Notes: generated from the sequence alone by a model not told the origin. A DNA stretch of 64,000 nt from Rhynchopus euleeides (GCA_963210315.1 OY723262.1:930001-994000); one strand, 5' to 3'; counted from the first letter of the stretch, positions 10,866 through 22,537 are shown. Numbers and translations: made by a program.

Positions 10866-12012
10866 GGGGGGGTCAAATGCCACCCTTTTACGTGGACAAA
10901 CACGATTTTTCAAAAAACCGGCGCAGAGGCCCCAAAGCCCCCGTAAACCCTCCAAACCCCCCCAGATCGGTCCGGAAACCCATCGAACCCCACTTTTCCA
11001 CCATTCCGGGCACCTCAGGTGCCCGAATTGGGGTACCTAAATTTTGTGCCACCGTTTGGTACCGGACAGTGCCACTGTGTGGGAGGTTGGAAAAGAAAAT
11101 GCCCCAACACACCACATCTGAGGGTTGCAATGCATGTTGCTTGCCAACCACGTCATCCGGTGGGTGTCAGGCGCTATGTAGGTGGCATTAGCCAGGTCTT
11201 CGATGTGTTCTGGCTTGTATATATACCTCCCTGCCTGCGGCACAGGCACTGCCTTTGTCCCCCACACCAGCCACAGAGCGCGTATTGTACTCGGTCCACG
11301 GTTGCTGATTCATTGTGATGCGTTGTATCCTCGAGTGAACGTCACACACTAGTGGCACCACCACCCGCCATCCGAGAGCTGTATTGACTTTGCGCGCTTC
11401 CGTTGTATTCACCTCGCCACGCATATTGCACCGTTCAGTACCAGTGCTCTTGGGCCAGGCAAAGTAGACCGCAGCAACTACCAATTCTGGCACAATGGGT
11501 ACCACGACAGCGCACTTCATGTGTTCCCGGAATGTACAGCTCGTGTTGCAACAGTCGTTGTCAACACATCCCGGTTGTGGAGCACTGCTGCACAGGAATC
11601 ACACGACCATCTGGACTGTTCCGTACCTACAGGCAGCCTCCCGGTGCATGGTGGCAGGGAGGTATATATACAAGCCAGAACACATCGAAGACCTGGCTAA
11701 TGCCACCTACATAGCGCCTGACACCCACCGGATGACGTGGTTGGCAAGCAACATGCATTGCAACCCTCAGATGTGGTGTGTTGGGGCATTTTCTTTTCCA
11801 ACCTCCCACACAGTGGCACTGTCCGGTACCAAACGGTGGCACAAAATTTAGGTACCCCAATTCGGGCACCTGAGGTGCCCGGAATGGTGGAAAAGTGGGG
11901 TTCGATGGGTTTCCGGACCGATCTGGGGGGGTTTGGAGGGTTTACGGGGGCTTTGGGGCCTCTGCGCCGGTTTTTTGAAAAATCGTGTTTGTCACCCCCA
12001 TTTGACCCCCCC
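10866..12012 (+). mobile_element. Family A inverted-repeat element, copy 2 (flipped core)
   Basis: Same termini as copy 1 (GGGGGGGTCAAATG to CATTTGACCCCCCC), TA on both sides, but inserted in a C tract. Its left end has the CCACCCTTTTACGTGG variant and its right end the GGGGGTGAC variant. The core orientation is reversed relative to these ends compared with the other three copies, and its two arms are more alike than in those copies. Confidence 0.88.
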
Positions 12013-12014
12013 TA

Positions 12015-12510
12015 CCCCCCCCCCCCCCGCAGCGAAGAAAACTTTTTTTAAAAAGAGCCATGGAAATATCGGCAAGATATGTTTTCAAAAAAAAGAAGAA
12101 GAACCTACTCCCTGGATAATTCGATAAATTTCCCGAAACCGTACACCTTCAGCTTGATACGAGAGACATCGCCCTATGCCCAGCGACTGCCAAAAACAGC
12201 TCTGAACTACTTTTCGTTGAGCACCCACCTGTGCCTCAGAGGCTGTGATGAGGCCCTGTGAAGCGGCATTCGGGGGGTGCTTATACCAAACGCTTCGGGT
12301 GGTACCGTTTCCTTCGTTAATTCGCGACTTTGCTACGCTCCGCCGCTTGTGTTCCAGGGCGCCCGGCTGACACCACACACGCACCCACCGCACCCCATTC
12401 CCGAGACACAAACTCTGTTATTCAGGGGGGCGGGCGGGGGGGTGTGTTCGGAATAGGCCATGCAGACCTCCCCTTCCCTGCTGTGTTGCTGTCGCATCAT
12501 TATTACAAGA
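12015..12510. other. Intergenic region 3' of the TM9 gene
   Basis: Opens with a C tract, then a moderately A/T-rich stretch with A-runs near 12045 and 12090. No supported gene. Confidence 0.45.
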
Positions 12511-15500
12511 TCAATCAATCTTGATTGCCGAGTAGATCATGTACACGAACATCGCCGCGGCAGCGAACCCGATGAACCCGGTGAGGACGAAGAAGAAGTA
12601 CGACACCTGTGAAGGGTGGGGGTTGTGGGAGTCTTTGGGCTTCATATTTGGCGGAGGCAGTGAAATGGGGCAAACTGATAGCCCACAGAAAGGGCAGCGC
12701 GTGTGGGAAGGTCACGCAGCCTTTTGGCGACAAAGAACCACGGGGATGGCTTCTGGCGCAAACACCTGACACATACCATGAACATGTACCCGAAGTACAG
12801 AACTGAAGAGACAAAGCTCGGGATGTGCAGTGCCGTGAAGTAGTAGAAGATGCAGTAGATGTACAGCCACACGCCGTAACTCCCCGATGTGAGGAATGAC
12901 CTGTTCGGGTTGGGGGGTTGTGAGCACGCCCACGCGGAGCCAGCACAATCACGAGGCAGTGGCACCAACAGCAAGCATAGAACCTGGCCAGCAGCACCCA
13001 GAGAAGACCAACACGCAGGGTCCCATTGCAGCACAGCAGGCAGTCATACCTCCACCACCAGTTGTAGTCCTCACGGGTGAGCTGGAAGTAGATCATGGCA
13101 ATGGTCGCCTCGGCACAGGTCACGATCAGGATCAGGAACACGAGGGCAAGGAACCCGAAGACGTAGTACACGCGCCCTGTGTATGCAGTGGTGGCAATGG
13201 TGTCAAGAGGGGGGAAACACTGTGGCCCAAAGTGAACTCGGGACTTTGTCTTGGTGAGTCCTGGGACCCCCCCCCCCCCCGACCCCCGGAGGTGTGTGTG
13301 TGCACCTCTGTGCAAGATGTATCACAATCAGATTCTTCTCTGACCAGCTCCCAGCATACCTTGCCACACAGACGACAGGATGAAGACCGACTCGATGAAC
13401 GCAGCACCGAATGGCAGCACACCCGGCAGCAGCATGCACTGCGGGGCACGCAGGTACCTGTGGAGGACATTGCGTTTGAGAGTCACGTGGATCAAGGATC
13501 AAGGGTATGCTAGCAGAGTGGGACTGCCTGGTCTGAACCCAACCACTGGCTGACGGCATCGTACAGGAGGGCACATGACACCGGCGGCACAATCCATACC
13601 ACGGCTGCGGGGGGAGGGTCCGGGGAACCTTGTTCACCTTGCAGATCGGCTCGATCTTCGATGCCTTGAAGCCCACCACAGCTCCTGCAGGGGGGCGAGA
13701 GGGTGTCGTGTCACTCGGGTGGCCGAGGCAAAGCTGCAACGCGTTCTTGCACCTGCATTGGACATACCCAGCAGGACGAGCACAAGGCTCACACCCAGCC
13801 ACAGTGCCATGATGGTCAGCACAGTCTTGAAGGGCACCGCTGTGAGTGAGGTGGGTGGGACCCCGGCGTGGCACAGAGGGCTGCGGGATGTGCCCATCAG
13901 GCGTGGCAACTACTGGTTCACCACAGCGCAGGACACTCTCAGATCACCCTGCTTGCTGGTTTAGTGGTGTGCACTGAAGGTGACACGCAGCCAGCTTGCG
14001 CATTGTGTGTCGAGGTGTCTGCCACAAGTCCTGTTGGACTTCGTAAAACCCACGAAAAAGGATGAAGTTGAGCGATTTTTGTCACCTCCAACAGTGTCTG
14101 GTTGTGCAGTGCACTGAAGAAGCTGCCATGAGTCTTCGTATTGCGAAAACCCAGATGTTCACCAAACACTAAACGACCACACCGGGCCCACGGGACATAC
14201 CTGACGCGGAGTTCTGCGACCACAGCACGAGGTTGAGGCAGAACCAGATGAACACCATCTGCCCCGGGAAGAACAGCCCTGCGTGTGGTGCGGTGTGGGC
14301 GGGGCACACGGGAGCAGTGGCAGACACAAACCCACAGAACGCCATCGCGGCTCTGCAGAGAGCCTCAATGGTGTACAAAAGAGATGAAGCTGTTGTTTGT
14401 GCCATGTCGCAGTATACAACATCACGCGGTTGGCAGTGGAAGAACTATGAACCCCACTTATAGAGACACACTCGGGCTCGCATCTAGCATACCGACGACA
14501 AAGATGTGGCGCCACTCACGCATGTCGAACATCTTGAGCATGCGGGCAGACGTGTAGCCTGCGTGCGACCCCAGCAGGACGAACAGGAAGATCAGGGCAG
14601 ACATCAGGGCACCGCGGTTTGCAGGGGAGAGGAAGCCGAGCAGCGCGAAGACGAGGGTCACGACCGACATCCCGAGCAGCTGAGCACCCGTCCCGACATA
14701 CACGCAGAGCCACAGGGCGTGGGGGGGCTTCCGGAACACCTCGGTGTGCACCAGCTTCCACCCCGTCTCCTCCTGCTGCTCCTCCTCATTCTCGTAGTCG
14801 TTGTACCGGTTGAAGTCCTTGTGCAGGGCACGCAGTAGAATGATGGCGACAATCACGCTGAGCAGGATCACAACCAGCAACGAGTTGATGATCGCAAACC
14901 AGTGGATGCGCGACTCGATGGGGGACGACCGGAGGTACACATCCCAGCGGGTGGACCAGGTCACCTTCGGGTCCTCCACCCACTTGACGGAGTAGGACCA
15001 CGTCACCTTCGTGGAGGGCTTCCCGTCATTCGCCGACAGCTGCTTCGCCCCTTCGGGGGTGAACTTCTCCGTGCAGGGCGCCTCCTCGTGGTCCACGCTG
15101 TAAGGCGACACCTGGAACCCCACAATGCGATAACGCTCCTCAGCAGCCTCGGCCTGCGCAGCCATCACATCCTGCGTCTCATGCTTGTTGTAGTAGACTG
15201 TGAAAGCGAGGTGGTTGTTCAGCAGCGTCTGCCCCTTCTGGGTGACAGCGCGGGGCACCCCCAGGGGGAACCCGATCTGCACTGCAGCCTGCGTCACCTG
15301 GCGGTCGGTCGTTGGCTCCTCTGCCACCGGGAGGCCGTCGAGGATCATGTTGCCTCTGTACTTCTGCTCGATGCGGTTCCGGAATTGCCGCATCTTTGAC
15401 TCGTCGTAGGTGCGTTCGCACATTGCAACGCATGTCATGTCCTCACGCATCTTAACAGAGTACAGCGAGATCTCGATCTTGTCGCCAAACAGAACCTCTC

Positions 15501-15729
15501 CGAGGTTCTGAGACTTCGTCGCGAAAAGCATCTTGTCCTCATCTCCCGGCGAGCAGAAGGGGAGCGAGTACCACTCGTAGGGCATGATATTCTGAATGGA
15601 GGTCAGGGAGTTGACCTTAATCCCGATCGCCTTTCCCTTCTCATGCGATGCATGCATCACCCCGCTGATGTAGAAGGCCTCTACGCTCGCCGCCATGAGG
15701 GCGCATCCCAGAAACGCATTGAACCGCAT
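12511..15729 (-). CDS. TM9SF: Transmembrane 9 superfamily (nonaspanin) protein, eight exons
   Basis: Eight exons join in frame to 638 aa: 15729-14493, 14278-14201, 13839-13768, 13684-13600, 13457-13360, 13176-13050, 12900-12777 and 12606-12511. All seven introns start GTATG and end CAG. The N-terminus is a signal peptide (MRFNAFLGCALMAASVEAFY), followed by a lumenal domain of about 270 residues and nine predicted membrane helices. Family blocks are clear: FFPGQMVFIWF, LPFGAAFIESVFILSSVW, YYVFGFLALVFLILIVTCAE, DYNWWWRSFLTSGS and SVLYFGYMFM. The C-terminus is KID, the family's KXD/E COPI-binding signal for Golgi/endosome retention. TM9 proteins sort glycine-rich transmembrane cargo and act in adhesion and phagocytosis. 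Family length is about 580-660 aa, so this model is complete. Confidence 0.95.
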
Positions 15730-16506
15730 TGTGCGGCAGCGTCACAAGGGTGACACGGGACACAGAGGGTGTCCAAAAGATTTATTTAATGTGTAGACGT
15801 GTAGTTTGAGGGATATCAAAAAAAAATGTGGGTGGGGGTGTGGGTGGGTGTGGGAAGAGAGATCAACAAGGCAGGAACGCACCTCTCTCTCTCTCTCGAC
15901 CCAACCCCCACCCCGGCCCCCCCTCACCCCACGCGTCCCCCAGGCGTGTGCGGTCCCGCCCCCCCTGTCCTCCCGAAAGGGAACCCAGCACCCGCTGTTT
16001 GTGAGGGTGGTGTGGCGCGTTGGTGGCGGAGTGTGCCCGCACGCGTGTGCAAAAAAACAAGGCCCAGTTACACTTGGGAATGGGATGGGATGGGGTGGGA
16101 TGGGGGTGGGTGGTGATGTCACTTCTCATGGAATACCACAGCCAGCCGTCTTCTTGGCGTCTATGATTCTGGCACTGCTGCGGAGGGGGGGGGGGGGGAT
16201 AGGACGGGCCAGAGGGGACGGGATGTACACTACAAAATGTTAAGCAAGGGGGGGCGGGGGGCAAGAGTGGCGCTTGAATAAGGGGGGAAAAAAGGTACAC
16301 TGCACGCCAAGGGGGGGGGGGGTGGGGGGCGGGGGGCGGGGTTGAGTGAGCTGGGGGACCCGCGAAGCAGAAGGATGGGGACACGGAGGGACGACAACAA
16401 CCCTCTCCCCTACCCCACCCCCACCCCCCCCAGCACTTTCACTCTAAATGACAACACCACCACAGGCGATGTGTTCATCCGACTGGATGCACCTGATCAA
16501 CGTGTG
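15730..16506. other. Intergenic G-rich spacer
   Basis: GGGTGGGTGTGGG and GGGATGGGATGGGG-type runs, a CT microsatellite near 15882-15897 and several G tracts (16183-16198, 16308-16323). No supported gene. Confidence 0.5.
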
Positions 16507-18405
16507 TCACGGTGTGCGCATCATGCTGTACTGTCGCAGGGGTGATGCCGATTCCCTCACATCCACCCCCGCATGAGCCAGCGCTGTATGCTGCAATGTG
16601 ATATACTCCTTCTGCCGAAGAATCTCGCTGATACTGACCTGCTTCGACACCTCACCCTGCACGGCGTACTGCATGCGGAGATCCTTCTCACGCGCCAGGT
16701 CCCCCTCCAGCTGCACAACCTTCTCCGTCAAAATCTTCGCCTCATCCCCTGCATCGAGCCACGCCACAGACCCGCCTGCAAGCGCTGTGGAGCGCGTCTC
16801 CATCAGAGCTATCCGCTGCGCCAGGCTGTCATTCTCCTGCTCCAACTCGTCGATCCTCCGGAGGAGATGCCCGTCCATCGCGCCCTGCAGAGCCTCCTGG
16901 CTGAAGGGTGGCTCTGCCGCAGCACCGCCCCGCCTGCCCTGCAGGGGGGTGCGGGGGAGCATCCCGTCGATGAACTCATCCGCCTGCTCGACGTCATCTG
17001 TGGCACGCCTTTCCAGCTGTTCACACCTGCTGCGGAAATGCCGGAGCCGGTCTGTGAGGACCGTCGCCTCCAGGGTCTGCAGGTCCATCTGGGAGCGGAG
17101 CCTGCGCCGCAGCGTGCGGACAAGATACTCCGCATCGACACGCCCCTGCATCGCCTGGTTGCTGAACAGCAGCTCCCGGTCCGCCGCAAGCAGCGACACC
17201 GCCTCCAGGAGGCGCTCCACCTTGGAGGATTCCGCCAGCCAGCCGTGGCGGAGCTCTTGGGACTCGCGCTGCAGGAGGCTGATGGTGTCGCAGAGCCCTG
17301 TGCGTTCCTCGTCGACTGCTGCGGCGAGCCTGCTCAGGGTGGGGTCCCCCAGCGCAGCGATGCCATGGGAGAGCCTGGGCACAGAGGAGTCGACCTGCCC
17401 GCAGTGGAAGCAGCTGGGGCGCGGGTACTCCGCTGCAAGGTCCAGCGTCTCGCGCAGCGCGGCATCCGCCTTGCGGGCCACAGGCGCCACGCCGCGGGCC
17501 CTCTCCTTGTTGATGCGGAGGTCTGTCGCGAGCCTCGCGGGGTCCAGGATGTCGTCGCACGCATCGCGGAGCTGCCTGCTGAGATGCGCCGTGTCTGTCT
17601 GGCACGCCGCTTCGTCGCGCCTCCTGCTGCCCGACATGTCTGTCGTGATGCCGGCGTCGCACGTCGGGGTCGGGTAGCTCGCATACTCTCGCATGTCGAC
17701 TGCAAACCCGAGGAGGCGCTGGGGTGGCGGTGGCGGCGGCGGCGGCGGCGGCGCTGCCACCGGTGTCACAACCGAGGGCGTGCGACGCGATGACACAGAT
17801 CCCGCAAAGCTGGGTGGCCTGCTGGTAGCAGGCAGGGGGAGTGAGGCGTCGTCCGCCCGCTCGTCCTGCGGGGCTGTGAGGGAGGTGTACAGCTGGTATG
17901 CCGGGTCGTCGTTGCGCACCATGAGGAGCCGTGTCGACCGCATTGCGCTGGGGTGGTCTGGGATGCATGTGGTGTCGGTGTAGTCCAGCCGGCTGGTGAG
18001 GTCCCCATCCACGATGAGGCTGAACTCAGACCCGGACACCGTGCCGTAGGCGCTGGAGGGGTAGCGATCTGACAGGGCCCGCACAACCTTGTCGATTGCC
18101 TTCGCAGCTGTGTGATGCGGTGCGATCTTCAGCGTCAGGTCTTTCACAAGCAAACCCGGTGTCAAGGCGGATGTGTGCATCCCGTCAATAGTGTACGCCA
18201 CCTTCACTGCGCGATAGCTCGGCGTCTGGGTCGTGTGTGTGGTGTTCGTCGTGTTGACGCTGGCAATGGTCAGCGGCAGAGACATCGGTGTCGACGCCAC
18301 CGACACTGGCCCTGAGGCAGGCTGCGGGGGGAAGGCCCTCCGCACATCACCCATAGACGACCCGCTGGCACGGCGATCTGCGCTCCTCAAAGAGGAGTCG
18401 TCCAT
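16507..18405 (-). CDS. Coiled-coil protein with N-terminal ubiquitin/RA-like segment
   Basis: 632 aa from the ATG at 18405, single exon. About residues 55-165 form a compact domain with alternating strands (VKVAYTIDGM, LVKDLTLKIA, FSLIVDGDLTSRL, TRLLMVRNDD) that resembles a ubiquitin-superfamily or RA-like fold. A Ser/Pro-rich linker and a polyproline run encoded by a GGC-type repeat (17722-17757) follow. The C-terminal 300 residues are long coiled coil. One CFHCGQVD motif might bind zinc, but no second pair is obvious. The frame is open a further 92 codons upstream, but that part is low-complexity and CACCCTGCAG near 18430 looks like a splice acceptor. No family name can be given. Confidence 0.72.
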   Translation of the reverse strand: MDDSSLRSADRRASGSSMGDVRRAFPPQPASGPVSVASTPMSLPLTIASVNTTNTTHTTQTPSYRAVKVAYTIDGMHTSALTPGLLVKDLTLKIAPHHTAAKAIDKVVRALSDRYPSSAYGTVSGSEFSLIVDGDLTSRLDYTDTTCIPDHPSAMRSTRLLMVRNDDPAYQLYTSLTAPQDERADDASLPLPATSRPPSFAGSVSSRRTPSVVTPVAAPPPPPPPPPPQRLLGFAVDMREYASYPTPTCDAGITTDMSGSRRRDEAACQTDTAHLSRQLRDACDDILDPARLATDLRINKERARGVAPVARKADAALRETLDLAAEYPRPSCFHCGQVDSSVPRLSHGIAALGDPTLSRLAAAVDEERTGLCDTISLLQRESQELRHGWLAESSKVERLLEAVSLLAADRELLFSNQAMQGRVDAEYLVRTLRRRLRSQMDLQTLEATVLTDRLRHFRSRCEQLERRATDDVEQADEFIDGMLPRTPLQGRRGGAAAEPPFSQEALQGAMDGHLLRRIDELEQENDSLAQRIALMETRSTALAGGSVAWLDAGDEAKILTEKVVQLEGDLAREKDLRMQYAVQGEVSKQVSISEILRQKEYITLQHTALAHAGVDVRESASPLRQYSMMRTP

Positions 18406-18742
18406 CGCACAGACAGGCAGGCGCACCTGCTGCAGGGTGGTGTGGAGGAGGAGTGTGTGGAGGAGTGCCGGCGCTGCCGCACTGTTGCAAGCAGGGTGGC
18501 GGGAGGGTGCGGGTGAGGGGGTGTGGGGGAGGGGCGGGGGCGGCAGTGCATCCGTGTTGCCCGGTTGGGAAGTGAGAAAGGCTGAACTCAACTGCAGGAA
18601 GAACCCCGCAGAGCCCGGTGCAAGTTTCTGGAACTCCCGGGCGGCGGGTGAAGACCCACCGGCCATGCTAGACAGAGGCACGGAAGGGTGGCGGGGCTAG
18701 GGTTGATACAGAGACAAGACCACGGGGCAAGGTGTGCATATT

Positions 18743-20234
18743 TCAATCACGGTGGAACGACGCGTCTTTGCTCAGGTTGTGGCGCCTGCCGGACACACGC
18801 TCGGAGAGCGACTGGTTCATCGCCTGTAGGGTGGGGTGGTGGTGTTACGGCAACCGAGAGATGACAGGCGGCACGGCAGGACACAGGCACACAGGTTCAC
18901 AGCCAGCATACCTTCGAGTCCAGGTCGCCCATTTCCAGCGCGCCCTGCCCGATGATCTTGCCCCGGGCTGCCTCAGACTCATCCCGTCTGCGGGCCTCGT
19001 CGATGTGATGCGCACGGTCCACCTCCAGCTCCCTGCAGTTCTGCTCCATGTCGCGCAGGCGCTGCGCGCGCTCTTCCGACGTCATGGGTTTGCGTGCCGC
19101 GCGGCGTTGCGGGCGCTCTGCAACCTCTCTGTTGGGAAGCGGCTCAGGCCGCGAGCGGCGATCGTGGTCCCTGTCCCTGATCCTGTCCCGGTCGGGGGAC
19201 CGAGAACGGTCCCATTTCCTGTCGCGATCTCTGTGGCGGTCCAGAGAACGGGAACGGTCCCGGTTTCTGTCCCCGCTTCTGTCCCTGCCTCTGTTCCGGG
19301 CCCTGTCCCGGTCGGGAGACAGCGAACGGTCCCGGTTTCTGTCCCTGTTCCCATTCCGGTCCCTGTCCCTGTCGGGAGACCGCCGGTCCCTGCTTCTGTT
19401 CCGGTCCCGATCTCTGTGACGGTCCACAGAACGAGAAAGGTCCCCGCTTCTGTCCCTGCCTCTGTTCCGGTCCCTGTCCCGGTCGGGAGACAACGAACGG
19501 TCCCTTTTCCTATCCCGATCTCTGTGACGGTCGAGAGAACGGGAACGGTCCCGAGTGCGGGGCTTTGAATCATCGCGCGCATGCTTCTTGTCCCGCCTAT
19601 ATGAAACACTTGATGCGGTGTCGGATCCAGACGACGAATCGGATGACGACGAGCGGCGGCTCCTCTTCTTCGATTTCGACTTCTTCTTCGACTTCTTCTC
19701 CTTTTTGTGTTTCTTCTCCTTCTTCTCTTTCTTCTCCTTGCCGCTCTTCTTCTCCTTCTTGGCGGCCCCCTCCAGCTCCTCCTTCCGCTTCTTGAGCGCA
19801 AGCGCATACATCGGGTCCGCGAGACGCTCCTGCAGCATACGCATGCGCTTCATCTCCAGGGCCAGCATGGGGTCCTCACGCATCTTGTTCTCAATGTCGA
19901 CGGTGGAGATCTGCGGCGTACTCACCGGTGCAGGCTGAGGAGGTGCTGGAGCCGAGGCCATGTCGACACCGATATGCGCCTGCGTCGCACCCTTCCCCAC
20001 GTCGAGCGCATACATCCAGTCGAGACGCTCCTTCCGCTTCACACCCGCCTTCTCCTCCAGCTCCCGGTAATACCGCTCCTCGCGTTCCTTCTCCCGCTCC
20101 TTTTCACGCTCCTGCCATTTCTTACGCTCCAGCTCCGCCTTCGCCTCCTGCTGCTGGATCCGCTCCTTGACAAGGAAGTTCCCTGTATGAAACGACTTGT
20201 GTCGCATGATGTTCGTTTGCTTTTTAGTCGACAT
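18743..20234 (-). CDS. CWC25: Pre-mRNA splicing factor CWC25, RS-rich, two exons
   Basis: Exons 20234-18912 and 18823-18743 join across a GTATGC...ACAG intron to 467 aa. The N-terminus has the CIR_N signature (FHTGNFLVKERIQQQEAKAE, then a charged helix) and the CWC25 hallmark RLDWMY at about residue 70. A DPMYALALKKRKEEL segment corresponds to the conserved middle helix. A Lys-rich stretch follows, then a long RS/RD domain (about residues 195-375). The C-terminus ends with a short conserved-looking basic peptide in exon 2 (SLSERVSGRRHNLSKD). CWC25 joins the activated spliceosome just before the first catalytic step and stabilises branching. Yeast Cwc25 is much shorter; the RS tail is closer to metazoan homologues (CWC25/CCDC49). 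Confidence 0.9.
19150..19560 (-). repeat. Coding minisatellite in the CWC25 RS domain
   Basis: Units of roughly 18-60 nt with the theme CGGTCCCGGTTTCTGTCC repeat many times and encode R-D-R/S dipeptides. Unit lengths keep the reading frame. The array probably changes length readily between strains. Confidence 0.75.
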
Positions 20235-20911
20235 GGTGCCGCCTTTATACTACAGCCCCAAGTGAGCGGGAGGGTGGAGGTAGGGGCGGCGTGCCCCTGT
20301 GTACACTCCTGTGGGTGGTGTGGTGTGGCAGGGCGCTGCTTTGCATTGGGGCGGGGGGAGGAGGAGAGCGGGCGATGCAAGCGGATGTGCACAGTAAATG
20401 AGGAGGCAGCCACGCAAGGAGGGGGTGGAGGGGAGGGGGCCCCCCGGAGGGGCCGAGTGTGTAGCACTACTATGGCAACATTCGTGTATTCCACCTCGGG
20501 AGACTAGAAGCTCGGAGGTGGCGATACACCGCGGCAGCACAGTGTCGTGCAACTGGTGCCACATGGGGATAGGGGTGGGGTTGGTGGTGGCATGTGGGGG
20601 CAAGAACAAAAGGAAACGTTGAATGTAATGTATAAACCCAGCAGCACTGGCCGGAGAACTGCACTGCGGCAGTCGGGGCAGTGGTGTGGAAGCGAGGAAA
20701 GTAAGTTGGCCAAGCCCCCGTCATATATCAGGCTGACGAGAGGCGAGTGGGGGTGGGGGCAGGGTGTGCATGTGCAGCAGTGATGCTGCCATGCCACGGG
20801 TGGGTGGAATTGCAACACACGTGTTGAGGTTGGGAGGATTGCTCGGAGTAAATCACGGCACTCGATGGTATGTAGTTGTTGCGGGCTGCGCCAGCACGTC
20901 TGCTGCTGCCT
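20235..20911. other. Intergenic spacer between CWC25 and the chitinase gene
   Basis: G-rich, no supported gene. Just upstream of the CWC25 ATG the minus strand reads GGGGCTGTAG about 25 nt before the start, compatible with a trans-splice acceptor but not proof of one. Confidence 0.4.
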
Positions 20912-22261
20912 CTAGTGCAGGGTGGTGTTCGGCCCCCACCCAGATGTGGCGTCGCACTTGGTGTAGGTCGGGGCTGCGCCCCAGTGCCACGTGGGCTTCA
21001 GGATCCCGTTGAGCGCCTGTGCCAGCTCCGGGCAGAGCTGCGTGCCCTGGGGGTTCGTCTGCGGGCTCGGGTTCACAGCCCACACGAAGGCGCCAGCAAA
21101 CCCCTGCTGCGCCACGTACTGCGCCACCTCCTTGTCGTACGCCATGCCCTCCCAGATGCCGCCTGCAGCCTGCTCGCCGGGCTCGAACCCGATCATGATC
21201 TTGTCCTTCGGCACACCCCCGTAGACAACGAAGTTGTTCAGGATGGTCGTGAAGTTCAGCTTGATGGCGCCCGCGTCGTACGCCATGATGTTCACAGTGT
21301 CGATGTACTGCCCAGACGCCCCGTACACCCGGGAACCCTCGTAGTCCGTCGCAAAGGTGCTGTTGGGGACCACGCTGTCCGGCATCAGGTAGTTCCACCG
21401 GTTGTCCTTCGGCAGGAAGGCGTTAAACCTTGTCGTCCACGACACCTCGAACTGCGGGGGCCCGTTCTGCGCCACCTCCTTGCAGTAGTTGATGTTCGTC
21501 ATGTAGTACGGCTTCGCCTGTGCCTGCTGCCACGGCTCCAGCTGGTCGTACGCCGCCTGCAGCTGCGCCTGCTGGGCCTGCGCGTGTGCCACCCACCCGT
21601 CCTTCACCGTCGTTGCAAGCTCTGTGTGGAGTGTCTTCAGCAACACGGCAAACGCGGAAAACTCATCGTCGCCTGCAATGTTGCTGTACTCTGTCAGGTG
21701 CTCGAAGTCGAGGTCGACCCCATCAGCGAAGGTCCACATCACCAGCTGTGCCGCCAGCCGTGCCACACCCTCCGCGTTGTCGGCATTCGCAAGCCGCGCG
21801 AAGTCGCTCCACCCCCCCAGCGAGATCTTGAACCGCTTCGGTCCGTCGGGGTGCATCTTCGCCATGCGCCCTGCCTCCATGATGCTGACGATGCCTGGCG
21901 TTGCTGCCGTCGTCGTGGGTGTAATCGCCGCCGCCCCCTGCTTCCCAGCAGCAGCCAGGTACAGCGCCTTCGCATCCCATGCGGGGCACGGCCCTGCAGG
22001 CGCCGACGCGTTCGGTGCATTCGAGCACCCGACCTGCGACGGTGTCGGGTTCTCTGTCAGGAACGTGAACCCATAGTTCACGCTGGAGTACGGCTTGATG
22101 GCAGCGATGTAGGGCTGCGGCTCGAAGCAGCCCATCAGGCAGTTCCCCGGGATGTTGTTGTCCCACCACTTCACGTCCACCCAGTCCTCCAGGTACCCCA
22201 GCACGTCCCCGCCCTGCGCAGCTGCGGCACACGCCACCACGGCAAACAGACACGCCCGCAT
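20912..22261 (-). CDS. Secreted GH18 chitinase-like glycosidase
   Basis: 449 aa from the ATG at 22261. Residues 1-16 (MRACLFAVVACAAAAQ) are a signal peptide. The mature protein is one glycoside hydrolase family 18 TIM barrel: strand-1 block VLGYLEDW, strand-3 block KISLGGWS (147-152), and the catalytic motif DGVDLDFE at 180-187 with the proton donor Glu187 and both upstream Asp residues in place. DTVNIMAYDAG and KIMIGFEPGEQ are the later barrel strands, and GAFVWAVNPSP is close to the family's usual final Trp block. It should cleave beta-1,4-GlcNAc polymers outside the cell or in a food vacuole. No chitin-binding module is attached. Endo- versus exo-activity cannot be told from sequence. Confidence 0.9.
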   Translation of the reverse strand: MRACLFAVVACAAAAQGGDVLGYLEDWVDVKWWDNNIPGNCLMGCFEPQPYIAAIKPYSSVNYGFTFLTENPTPSQVGCSNAPNASAPAGPCPAWDAKALYLAAAGKQGAAAITPTTTAATPGIVSIMEAGRMAKMHPDGPKRFKISLGGWSDFARLANADNAEGVARLAAQLVMWTFADGVDLDFEHLTEYSNIAGDDEFSAFAVLLKTLHTELATTVKDGWVAHAQAQQAQLQAAYDQLEPWQQAQAKPYYMTNINYCKEVAQNGPPQFEVSWTTRFNAFLPKDNRWNYLMPDSVVPNSTFATDYEGSRVYGASGQYIDTVNIMAYDAGAIKLNFTTILNNFVVYGGVPKDKIMIGFEPGEQAAGGIWEGMAYDKEVAQYVAQQGFAGAFVWAVNPSPQTNPQGTQLCPELAQALNGILKPTWHWGAAPTYTKCDATSGWGPNTTLH

Positions 22262-22537
22262 TGTTGGTGTTTGAGTAAAGGCTCTACCTGCATGGGGCAA
22301 TGTGTGTCGAGCAACAGCACACAGTCGGTGGCAAAAACGCCCCACATGACAATACTCCCTCCAAGCGATACAAGGCAAAAAACCGAACCCCCAACTCCGA
22401 CCTGTGATCGTGGCGCTTTGGAGAGGTCGGAGGACCTCTCCCCGATGCGAGAGGCTAGAGGCAAGCACGCACGAGAATGCGGCGGGAACGTTTTCTGCTG
22501 TCCTTTCCTGCCCCTGCGGAGCATCACGCAGAGCGGC

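Noticed and set aside
16573-17793. Plus-strand 406-codon ORF opposite the 632-aa coiled-coil gene
   Set aside because: Antisense shadow; no domain and no start context, while the minus frame is a coherent coiled coil.
16507-18681. Starting the 632-aa coiled-coil protein 92 codons upstream at 18681
   Set aside because: The extension is Pro/Ser/Leu low complexity with a likely splice acceptor before the preferred ATG.
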